A model generated the notes under the pieces. The model searched no databases and was not told the DNA's origin. It saw only the letters and a list, made by a program, of their open reading frames with translations. Made by a program: the position numbers and the translations under genes. Shown piece after piece: positions 9,660 to 19,359 of a stretch of 19,436 nt of DNA. Numbering within the stretch: the stretch's first letter is position 1; each line of letters starts with the position of its first letter. The stretch covers positions 1 through 19,436 of the forward strand of contig CAJVPP010001527.1 in NCBI GenBank assembly GCA_910592005.1. The letters run 5' to 3'. This DNA is from Funneliformis mosseae. Its lineage: Eukaryota > Glomeromycota > Glomeromycetes > Glomerales > Glomeraceae.

Positions 9660-10497
9660 TACGAGAAAAAATTTGATAAATCTGTTTGATAATTATATAC
9701 ACGTGTTAAAATGAACAAATCGTTCATCCAAAGAAAGATGTTCTTTTCGCCAAAGGATTAAAAACAAGAGAAAACGTATGACCTAATTTTCCAACAAGTA
9801 TCAAATTAATATTAATAATCTTTGGTATTTATATTTTCTATACGTACGTATGATCTTTTTCCACCCTTCTTGCTTCAATAAGGAAATAAAAAAAAAAAAT
9901 ATATAATAAAAAATTCCTAAGAATTGAATTTATGGTAAGTCAAAATCGGAGTATGATTTTCCGACATTTGAAGGAATTACCCTTTTTTGGGGGTTTGTTG
10001 ATAGTAAACAATTCGGGCCAATTTCGGATCGGATCGTCTGAGACTTTTAGAGCCGAGCCGAATAATTGATTGGCAAAAAAAAAAAGTAAAAAGTTGAACA
10101 GCATATATCGACCTGTTGAAGTTATACGAACGACGAACGACGAACGACAGAATGTTATTACCATATTCATACATATATCTAAGTTGTGATCTTTTAGTAT
10201 GAACAAATCAGTTTATGTTGTTACATTTTGTATCACAATTTGAACCAACCAGACGAACACGCTAATACTAATTTGATTTTTTTTTATTTTGATCCCATTT
10301 TTATTATCATAAAATGCTTCGAAAAAAATTACATAACCATTAATAATGCGATATCCGAATAATTTAAGAAATTTTTGTCAAGGAATGAATCCTAAAACAA
10401 ATTTGTGCAAATGTTGGCAGTGCAGTAAGAAAAAAAGACAAGACTTTATAGTTAATTATAGTAAACAAATAAACAATTCCCACGATATGACAAATTA
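9660..10497. other. 5' flank of the 7TM gene and GC-richer patch
   Basis: 9660-9930 is ordinary AT-rich sequence expected to hold the 7TM promoter, with no recognisable motif. About 9985-10075 is locally GC-richer with CGGATCGGATCG and GAGCCGAGCCG direct repeats. Open frames of 63-88 codons on the minus strand (9940-10555) lack any domain and are probably accidental. Confidence 0.5.
10126..10148. repeat. Heptamer tandem repeat (ACGAACG)3.3
   Basis: Three perfect ACGAACG units plus AC. Confidence 0.9.
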
Positions 10498-10574
10498 CTT
10501 TTTTTGAGTTACATATATAGTTATTACATGAATGACGATCTCTGTAATCAATCACATGATGTTATGAAATTTAT
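10498..10574. repeat. 77-bp perfect inverted repeat, left copy
   Basis: The reverse complement is identical over 77 bp to 19360-19436, the last bases of the window. Identity ends abruptly at 10575/19359 and is still perfect at the window edge, so the true repeat is longer. Confidence 0.95.
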
Positions 10575-11363
10575 TTAATATTTAATTACGACGAATAAAT
10601 TAAGCTATTCATATATTTTTTTTTTTTAGATTTTACATAAAATCGCGTCTTTGTCCTTGTTTCATTTATATTGAAAATAAAATATTATTTTTTGTCTGTC
10701 CATTAATTGTGCGAATTAAATAATGGCCCTAAATTCAAGAACATCACTTTATGAGATATTTCAATTTAGCATGAAATTCCGATATGTTGAACGACACTAA
10801 AAAAATTTATACAATGCTCAGCGATTCTCTTAACAAGAGTATCTCTCCAAGCAGCTACTTTATTTATTTGATTTTCAATACTTTTTGAATTTTATTGAAA
10901 TTTTCTATTTTAGGTTCATTATTAAAATTTTAAATGAAATTTTTTATCATTCTTAAACAAATTAGGAAGAATTATAAAGTCATCACCTTTCAGAGATAAT
11001 TTACTACAACGTAAAGAAGAATTAATTGCCACATGTTCTTAATATATTAAAATTCAACTTTTCATATGTTACACGTGTTTAGCTTCATATAGCTTATAAA
11101 ATAAAACAAAGAATCTGATCATGTTTGTAGATTTTAAATTATTAATTTACCTGAAACAACATGTGGAAGGACAAAATAATAAAATTATCAATAAAAAAGG
11201 CAAATATTTTTTCCTTTGATTTTATATAAAATATAAAAGTCGATGATGTTTAACTCAAAAAAAATTTGCCATCTTCGTCTACGAAAATTTATTTCTGGAT
11301 TATACGGTAAATTTTGATTAGATGAATTTCTTTTTTGATCATCTGATTATTTTTTTGTTGGTT
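10575..11363. other. AT-rich intergenic DNA, no gene seen
   Basis: No open frame or repeat family can be supported here. Confidence 0.55.
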
Positions 11364-11389
11364 TCACCGGCACGACGATCGCAATCGGA

Positions 11390-11397
11390 TGACGTCA
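11390..11397. promoter_or_regulatory. Perfect CRE palindrome upstream of kinase-like gene
   Basis: TGACGTCA is the canonical site of ATF/CREB-type bZIP factors. It sits 96 bp before the ATG at 11493, in a GC-richer island (about 11364-11425) that also holds TTCCGGAC and CGCGAG. Function is inferred from position only. Confidence 0.5.
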
Positions 11398-11492
11398 GTT
11401 CCGGACCATTAATATCGCGAGAAAAATGTTCGGCGATGATATAGAATTTTGAAAAACTGTAATAATGTTGTAATATTTATTTTATTAATTAG

Positions 11493-12952
11493 ATGGCATT
11501 TCAACATAATGAATCTGATCTTATGAATTCGGTTTTATCATCATCAGATGAGGTAAAAAATAATTTTATTCCTGATTTTGGAACATGTATAGAATGCGGT
11601 GAAGAACGAATTAATGAAGGATGGTGTAAGAATTGTGAAATTAATGCTTTTAAAGTTAACTTCAAAAATTGGACAAGTGGCAATCCTAACATTGATAACT
11701 TTATTAAGCATACTCAATTAAATGCAACTGGGAACGTGGATTATTTGGAATATATCGAATTTGAACAATTTGATCTTATAGAGAATACGAATAAAGTAGG
11801 GTCATTTAGCACACTTTATTCAGCAATTTGGATGGAAGGTCCACGCTGGAATTGGGATGAAGACGCTGAGCAATTTTCACGTGTCGGACCTGTAAAAGTT
11901 GCACTTAAAAGACTCAATAATTCACGAGATATGAGTGAAGAATATTTAAAAAAAGTTAGTTCATAATATTTTTTAAAAAAAAAAATTTAATTTAATTTTT
12001 TTCGTTAGATTTTAAGTTTCGTTAATAATTTTCGTTAATCTTTTATGTAAAGATATATAAATATCACTCGTGTTTACAAAGCGAAGGTGTGGCAGATTTT
12101 TTTGGTGTCACTAAAGATCCTACTTCAAATTATATGATTGTCATGAGATATTATGAAAATGGTGATTTATATTCATATATTGAAGAAACTCAAGGCATGC
12201 TTTGTTGGAGAGATATCGTCAATATGATTTGGGAAATATCTGGAGGAATTGAATTTCTTCATAATAATGGATTTATTCATGGAAATCTTCATGGAGGTAA
12301 TCTGTTAATTGAAAATGAACCAGATACCATAAATACATATATTACTGATTTAGGATTAATTGGACCAGCTAATAAAAGAAATTCAACAGAAATCTATGGA
12401 GTACTTCCTTATATAGACCCTGAAATCTTAAAGGGAAATCCACCAACAAAAAGTTCAGATGTTTACAGCTTCGGGATTATCATGTGGACCCTTTCTGCGG
12501 GTATTCGTCCGTTATGTAATAGAGCCCATGATCTTAGATTAGCCATTGAAATTTGCCTTGGTCTTCGTCCCGAAATTATTGATGGTGCTCCAAATGTTTA
12601 CATTCAATTGATGAAACGATGTTGGCATCCTGATCCCTCAAAACGTCCAACTGCGTCTCAAATATGTGATTTGTTAGGAACTTGGGTATCTGCTATTTGT
12701 GACGACCCTGACCCTTCGGATTTATCCGATCAATTTGATCTTGCCGAGGAAAAAAAATTTTACGATATGGAAACGAATGAATATACTCAACAACAAATCC
12801 ATTACCAAGCTTTTTATACGAGTAGGCTCATTTGTTTCCCCGAATTAATTGATTTTACCAAAACCTTTTGTAAAAAAAAGTCTGATGTAGTAAAATATAA
12901 TTTGGCTATTATTAATAACACTGACGAACATAGTAAATCATATGATCCGTAA
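11493..12952 (+). CDS. Kinase-like protein (probable pseudokinase) with N-terminal Cys4 finger, two exons
   Basis: Exon 1 is 11493-11954 and exon 2 is 12053-12952, joined in phase 0 across a 98-bp intron: 453 aa from the first ATG to TAA. Finger C32-x2-C35-x9-C45-x2-C48, W-T-S-G-N linker (60-64), T-Q-L-N-A (74-78). Kinase fold: glycine-rich loop about 100-111, V-A-L-K with K139, E149/E150 as candidate C-helix Glu, hinge V-M-R-Y-Y (184-188), catalytic loop H-G-N-L-H-G-G-N (230-237), D-L-G (253-255), D-P-E (276-278) in place of A-P-E, F-helix S-D-V-Y-S-F-G (289-295), and K-R-P with R352. The catalytic Asp of HRD is Asn, so a pseudokinase is inferred; Lys, D-x-G and the loop Asn are kept. The C-terminus extends about 30 residues past the tail F-P-E-L-I. 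It is the most intact copy here and clearly paralogous to the gene at 1134-2491. Probably a soluble intracellular signalling or scaffold protein. Confidence 0.88.
11955..12052 (+). other. Phase-0 intron of the kinase-like gene
   Basis: Donor GTTAGT follows codons for E-E-Y-L-K-K; acceptor GTAAAG precedes codons for I-Y-K-Y-H-S-C. The flanking residues align with the spliced paralogue at 1134-2491, which supports both junctions. Confidence 0.82.
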
Positions 12953-14765
12953 CGTGATTTTAATAGATTACCTCCAATATGTTAAATTTTTTTTAATGAA
13001 ATATATGATTAGCACGTGCTTTTTTAATAAGAACCATCTTCCCTTGCGTACCGTCAGAAGACACGTATTAATATAAATAATCTATCAAATACTATGTCGC
13101 GTCGCAGATGTTTATTTAAATTTATGCGCCACATGCGCCACATTAAGCATATATTTTAAGAATTTATAAATACAATGTTATGATAATGTTTGCGTGTTAA
13201 TATTATTTTAAAAATAATTAATAATTATAATCAGGTAAATGGAAAAGTATATTGTTAAAAAAAAAATTTAGTGTCTAATCCTTATACTAAAAGGATTTGA
13301 ATTAATTAATAAATGATAATTAGATAAAAGGGGAAGATACATATTAAAGTATTAAGATAATTAATAATAATAATTACATTATTAAAAAAATTTAAGCAGT
13401 CATGTATGCATAATCTTAGTTTTTCGGGGTTAGCCTTTTATGGAATATTCTATGTTCCAACGAATATGATTAAGTCGATTCACACAATGTATGATTATAT
13501 TTGCTATTTAAGTTTCTAATTAAAGTATATAAATGCATGAGAAAACATTTTTGTTTATTTATAATGTATTAGAAATATAAGAAATAAAAAAGAAAAGAGC
13601 ACAAATGATCGTAAAGGATATATTACATACGTGTTAGCAAAAGCTTATTACGTGGGATTAAGTGAATTGTTTGAAATCGTGCTAACATCCTTATTTATGA
13701 AAATTTGGATTTCTTTGTTGTCCAGAACCTTTTTCTTTAAATTCTTAAAGCAATTCGACTGGAATTCAAATTTTAATCATTCCTAAACTTTGTACTTCCA
13801 AGGATGCCTGTCAAGATATTTCTGCTTCGTCTGTTGAAACATTAATTGTCATATTTACGAAACTATGAGAGACGAATTGGAATTTTAGTATAGAACTGTT
13901 TAAATCATATGATCAGGGTTAGGTTAGGTTAATATACGCTGATTAAAAAATGTGTTTATTAAAGAAATAGACCGAATAAACGAGATTTTTGCATTATATT
14001 ATTGTGATATATGTATGAACTTTATTTGGTTAAAATTTTAAATTCTTAATTTTTTGTGTAACATGGAAAAAAAATGTTCCATTTATAACCAATAATAAAT
14101 TGTAACCGAGATTTTTTGCTATTTAAATTCACAGGTACATATGATTGATGCAATTTCCACATAAAATTTCTATAAAAACCTTTAATATATTAATTAATAT
14201 GCATAACGAATTGCAATATTCCACATCTCATCAAAATTTACTAATCCTCGGAATTCGATTTTAATAGCAACAATCCCAAATAAAATAAGGTGTTTTAAAG
14301 TAATGCATGTAAAAATTAGCATTTATCGCATCAAAATTTAAGAACGAGCGAATGCAACTTCTTATTTTAATTAAAATAAACATAATGGTATCGTACAGTC
14401 ATGTAAATAAATAATAAAATTTAAAGAGTTAAATGTCATACAACTATATATATATATATGCTTATTTGTAAAGGAATTGTAAAATAGTCAGGATCATTTG
14501 TCTTTTAAATTATACAACGTTCGAATTTGCATCATGAAACAAATTAATTCTGTGTACATTAATAACTTTTATGGATATAATCACGGATTAATTTCTATAG
14601 AGAAAATTTTCTGAAAGATTACGAAATTAAAATTTGAATGTTAAATTATTTATGCGCGAAGTTAACCAAATATAATTTTACATTTGAAATATAAAAATAA
14701 AGGTTTTTAAAAAGATGGCATTATGGAATCAATTTTTCTATAGAGAAACGTTTCCGAAATATATG
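12953..14765. other. Long AT-rich intergenic region, no gene seen
   Basis: Contains one copy of a dispersed motif at 12953-12980 and another at 14255-14280, a repeat shared with 18548-18613, and short direct repeats of TCTATAGAGAAA near 14595 and 14738. No open frame with protein character was found. Confidence 0.6.
13072..13145. repeat. Dispersed repeat, copy 1 (3' flank of kinase-like gene)
   Basis: Shares TATAAATAATCTATCAAATA and TTATTTAAATTTATGCG with 18548-18613 in the same orientation. Ends in a two-unit ATGCGCCAC tandem. Confidence 0.8.
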
Positions 14766-14773
14766 ATCTACAC
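14766..14773. repeat. Target-site duplication, left
   Basis: ATCTACAC, identical to 15256-15263 on the far side of the MITE. Confidence 0.92.
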
Positions 14774-15255
14774 TAGGGATGGTAACGGTTCGTGGTCGGT
14801 CAACGGTCGGTCAATGATCGGTCAAAGACCGACCGGTTAACTTACCGATTTTAACTGACCGGTTGACCGACCAGTTTATAAAATTGAGCAGATTTGACTT
14901 AATAGAAGCTTTAACTTAGTCAAATATTTATAATTTTGATTTTTGCTTCAACAATTCTAGCATGGAATTTTTTAAAACTACCTTGTTATTTTTATTTAAT
15001 GGCGCAAGCATTATCGCGAACTTTAATATTTTTTTTTCAAAATTTCAAAATTTTAATTTATATATAGTTAAAATAAAATGTTGATTATGTTAATCGAATA
15101 CAAACTGTTTTTACTATTTAAAACATGATTATTCAGTCTCGAGTCAGTCGGTCAACCGGTCGGTCAAAATCGGTCAGAATCGGTCGGTCAACCGGTCGGT
15201 CAGCCGATATCGGTCACGGTTATGACGGTTATGACCGTGACCATTAGCATCCCTA
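14774..15255. mobile_element. hAT-type MITE, non-autonomous
   Basis: A 482-bp element bounded by TAGGGATG and CATCCCTA. The first 16 bases match the reverse complement of the last 16 at 14 positions. It is flanked by a perfect 8-bp target-site duplication, ATCTACAC at 14766-14773 and 15256-15263. Both ends carry clustered GGTCGGTCAA-type repeats in both orientations, the usual arrangement of transposase-binding sites. The centre (about 14880-15135) is AT-rich and has no transposase frame, so the element depends on a hAT transposase elsewhere. The perfect duplication suggests a fairly recent insertion. Confidence 0.92.
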
Positions 15256-15263
15256 ATCTACAC
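15256..15263. repeat. Target-site duplication, right
   Basis: ATCTACAC, pair of 14766-14773. Confidence 0.92.
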
Positions 15264-16122
15264 ACGGCTTGTATATAATATTTAATGCTTATTATTTACG
15301 CATGGTAACCATATAGTGTTTTGAAATATAAATAATAAGCTTTCCAACAAAGAAAATTGCCACAAAATCTTTTCTCTGTAGAAAATTGATCCATAAATGT
15401 AGATCATATAGTATTCAACTGTCGTTTTTTCGAAACTTATGATTTAATTGTCTTGTATATAATATTTCACGCTTAATTATTTATCAAAATTCTTTTCGTT
15501 TTGACATATAAATATGAATGGTTTTAACAAAGAATGGCAAGAAATAATTAGTCTTTTCGATCTTTATTAAATTGTAAGTTAATTCAATAATCTATTTTTT
15601 TGTATATAATATTCGCACGAAAGCAATTTTTATTTTAAACTGCGCCATATATTTTGCATTTTTGGTATATGGTTTCATTGTGTAAGCAACAAAGCCATGT
15701 TACATTATTTCATGCAAATTAACCCTCTTCCATAATATTATTAAAAGATAATAAAATGCAGCATTATAAACGTGACCGTTACACACAAATTTTAAGATTT
15801 TGACACCTTTGATTATAAGATCATTCCAATCGGATTGAAAAAAAAATTTTTTTTTTAATTATATATATTATTTGATTTTACATCAGTTTTTGACTCAAAA
15901 GTTAAATTTCAAAATTTACTCGTGATAACACTTTAATATAAAAAATCGGGCATAAAAATTTAGTGATTGATCCATGATACTGATCATATGTATGAATTAC
16001 TAGTTCGTAAACTCGATTTTAATAACAAACCTCCCATATAATCACACCTTTGAACTGAAAATATTATAATTGAACAATAAAAAAAAGTATATAACGTGAT
16101 CGTAGATCATTGACACAAAAAT
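15264..16122. other. Intergenic region with three diverged repeat units
   Basis: TTGTATATAATATT recurs at 15269, 15453 and 15600. The sequence after each of the first two is recognisably related (AATATAAATAATAAG / CATATAAATATGAATG, then CAACAAAG / TAACAAAG). One copy of the CGATTTTAATA motif lies at 16013-16040. No gene is seen. Confidence 0.55.
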
Positions 16123-17452
16123 TTGGTAAAATTAATTAATTTACTAAATAAACCTTTTAATTATAAATATTATTCTTTAGGAAAAAATAAAAAAATAAAA
16201 AATAGAAAAAAAAACGAAAACGTCTTTATAAATAATATTAAACTGGATTCAGAGTCTTTTCTAGACCCGTCGTTCGGGTTTTCTTCAACTAATAAAGCTT
16301 TGTCATACACCAAATGCTTAGAATGCGGGATACAAACGAAATCTGCAGCTTGGTGTAAACTTTGCGATCTTGCAAGGTTGAGAGAACATTTCCGCAATTT
16401 GACTAGCGGGTATTTGGTAGTAGATAAATTTATTAGATATACTCAACTAAACGCTGAAGAAAAATTGGACTTTTTAGAATGGATTTGTTTCGACCAATTT
16501 GTTTTCGTTAAAAATATTAACAAGCGAGGTGCTTTCAGCACAATTTATTCCGCAACATGGATGGAAGGTCCAAAATGGAAATTGGATGAAGAGGCTGAAA
16601 CATGGGAGAGTAACGGACCAATAAAAGTTATATTAAAGCGATTAGAATTTTTTAAACGATCTATCGAGCTTTTTTGCTGGAGAGATATGTTATGGTCTAT
16701 ATCAGCTGGTCATAATGTTACTCATGAAGCTGGTCTCGTTCATGGACATATACACGGAAGAAATATATTAGTTGAAAACGAAGCAGATTCAATAGATAAT
16801 AGAATTGCGGATAATGGCTTGCAAGATCCAGTAGATAACCCATCAAAACAAATTTATGGCGCAATTCCTTTCGTTACTACGGAGCTCTTTTTAATGGAAA
16901 TACGCCAACGAAAGGCAGATTCAATAGATACTAGAATCGCGGTTAGTGGTTTGCACGGTCTGGTTGATAACCCATCAAAACAAATCTATGGAGTAATACC
17001 CTTCGTTGCACAAGAAATTTTTAACGGATATACGCCATCAAAAGAATCTGATGTTTACAGTTTTGGCATGATTATGTGGATGTTATCAGCCGGTATACGC
17101 CCTTATTATGATAGACTCCATGATTTACAACTTGTTCAAGAAATCTGCTCCGGGTTAAGACAAAGTGTTATAGAAGGAACTCCTGTTTATTCTAAATTGA
17201 TGCTTGAAAGTTTAGATGCCAATCCATCAAATAGGCCAACAGCCCATCAACTTTACGAAGGTTTTGGAAATTGGATTTCCGCCATATGTGATAATCCAAA
17301 TACGTCTGAATTATCTGATCAATTTGATACTGCAGAGGAGTCGATCTGTTTCTGATCATGATTTATCGATTCATGAAAAGGCAATTTATACTAGTCGTCC
17401 GTTAAATCCCTATATCAGATCTTCTCAGTCTTTTTTATACGACAATATGTAA
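16123..17452 (+). pseudogene. Rearranged kinase-like gene copy, open for 410 codons but probably a pseudogene
   Basis: The open frame 16123-17355 has no ATG before the kinase region. The position matching the pseudogene's ATG at 4937 is CTG (16243). Finger C65-x2-C68-x9-C78-x2-C81, glycine-rich loop (133-142) and V-I-L-K with K172 are present. Codons after K-R-L run almost straight into F-C-W-R-D, so the C-helix, strands 4-5 and hinge are deleted. Catalytic loop H-G-H-I-H-G-R-N (207-214). The activation segment occurs twice (residues 221-264 and 265-308): D-N-G with T-T-E, then V-S-G with A-Q-E. F-helix S-D-V-Y-S-F-G and R371 follow. After A-E-E a frameshift gives TGA at 17353; the lost tail S-I-H-E-K-A-I-Y-T-S-R continues in another frame to TAA at 17452. 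A catalytic kinase is not plausible. An unseen upstream exon could supply a start, since TTCTTTAG at 16180 resembles an acceptor. Confidence 0.75.
16783..17044 (+). repeat. Tandem duplication of the activation-segment coding region
   Basis: Unit 1 is 16783-16914 (132 bp) and unit 2 is 16915-17044 (130 bp), both starting GCAGATTCAATAGATA and ending in AAAG. The size difference is two extra T in the run at 16888-16892 of unit 1. Confidence 0.93.
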
Positions 17453-17459
17453 AAAAGGA

Positions 17460-19359
17460 GAATTGACTTTTTAAATTTACTCATTTAACTCGTATTTTAT
17501 TTCTCGTAGTTAGGCAAAAAAAAAATGGTACGATTTATCACGCGTTTTTATTTCATTTATTCGTTTAATTTTTTTTTATATTTTTGAAAAATCGGAAATC
17601 ACAGCACGTTCAAAAATCAAAGTTTAGTAATATTTGTTGTAATGGTGTTGTCATATTACTTTGCAACTTCCAATTAAGATTACATTAAGCATTAATCCAA
17701 AAAAATAAAACAATCGATTATCATCATACATACATCTTATAAACCAAATATGGAAATAGTAAAGATTTAACTTTAACATTAATATATTTTTTTTATCAAT
17801 TGAAATCTTTTCATATATCCACTGATCAGTAGTTCTAACGGCTTTGAGATAAATCGAACTTTTTTAGACTTGATAAGAGGAAGTTCCTATGATATATGTA
17901 AAGGATTTGATTATAAGAAGAGAAGAGAATCATCCCATTTATTGGAATTATAGTTAATCCTTTTTCAATGTAGCCATTGAAAGGTTATCTTTTTTGAATA
18001 TAAGAGATTACAGTCATAGCTTAATATGTTTAAAGTAATACATTTAAAAAATATATAGACAGGAAGATAAGTATATTTAGTTCATATGCATGGGATATTG
18101 TTTTTACTTAAGAGATATAATCGCAGATTCGTTAAGAATCTTTAATTATTTGCAAAACTGAATTCGGATTTTGTGATTAAAGTTAAGTTTTAATTTACTA
18201 GGAAACGAGAACTTTGACGCGTCCGAAGCCAAAAAAAAAAATAAAATATATCACTAAAAGTAATCGTTATTGCCAAAATGTATCACTTAAAAATAAATGT
18301 AACTTAAAAAAAAATAAAACTAATTAGTTAAATTAAGATCGTTAAAATTAAGTTCATTGATCATAGTTTGTATTACGTTGCAAATTTTCGATTTGTTTCC
18401 ACGAAGTTCGATAAAAAAAATTTTTTCACATAAATATGTTTTATTGTAAAATATAAATATATAAATATATTGTAGATGTTATTAAAATTAACCCATATTA
18501 TTAATGTCGAAATTATGCTTCAGATCAAAACGGTTTCCGTTCTTAGTATAAATAATCTATCAAATACTATATTGCAGTTATTTAAATTTATGCGTCACAT
18601 GCGTCATATTAACAGTCACTAGTCATTTTCAGCGCACGCTAATCGCTAATTAAAAGGCTTTTATTGATTTTTTGAACTTTAAACTGAGATCCTTCTGCCA
18701 ATACTGATTCTTTTTTAAAGTTATTTATGTGAGATAATATAAATATATTATTGTTAAATTTATTTTGAAGTTTATATGTTCGTTGTTGAGAAAGGACTAA
18801 AAAGATGATTTTTTATTATTATAAGCGTCAATTTAAAGAAATATTAAGATAGTTTACAAAACATTGTAACCTTTTTTTTACATAATTTACATAAAAAATA
18901 CAAATAATTTTATTTTTTAAAAATAAATTTTTAGTTTACATGTTCAATGACTGTATCTCTTTTTTATTCTCTCTTACATCCAACATTCACTTACAAAACA
19001 TTCACCAACCTCTAAAAATTAATATTATTTTATTTTATTTTATTTAAAACTAAAAATCTTGAATAAAAATATATTTCTGAAGAACAAACTTGTTTGTGCA
19101 GTTGTGCAGTTTGTGTAGTTTCCATTTACTTGAAAGGTTATAATATTTTAACAAAAAATGTGACCAACTTTACAGAGAGATCCTTCTAACTTCTCATTAA
19201 TAAACAGCAGAAAAAATTTGTCTCAGATAGTTCGTCTTAACCCAGAGACAAAAAAAAAATTGATAAAATTTAAAAAGTGATCGACAAGCTTGCATATTTA
19301 ATTAGTAAATCCATTTGACCATATATAATTACGCATCCGAGGATTTTTGACGGAAGTTT
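17460..19359. other. AT-rich intergenic DNA, no gene seen
   Basis: To about 17680 it still resembles the 3' flank of the 4918-5700 pseudogene (TTTATCACGCG, GTGTTGT-A-ATTA-T-TGCAAACTTCC-like). The rest has no open frame. Micro-repeats include TGTGCAGT-TGTGCAGT near 19096-19112 and TTTTA units near 19028-19045. Confidence 0.55.
18548..18613. repeat. Dispersed repeat, copy 2
   Basis: Same-orientation relative of 13072-13145, with a short internal deletion and C-to-T differences in the tandem (GCGTCAC against GCGCCAC). Confidence 0.8.

Noticed and set aside
9940..10555. Minus-strand ORFs of 63-88 codons
   Set aside because: Low-complexity or unrelated composition, overlap each other in different frames, and partly lie in the dispersed 77-bp repeat.
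13916..13932. Telomere-like GGTTAGGTTAGGTT
   Set aside because: Only about two units, not TTAGGG, and internal to the window.
16170..16397. Minus-strand 75-codon ORF
   Set aside because: Antisense shadow of the finger-coding part of the 16-kb kinase-like copy.
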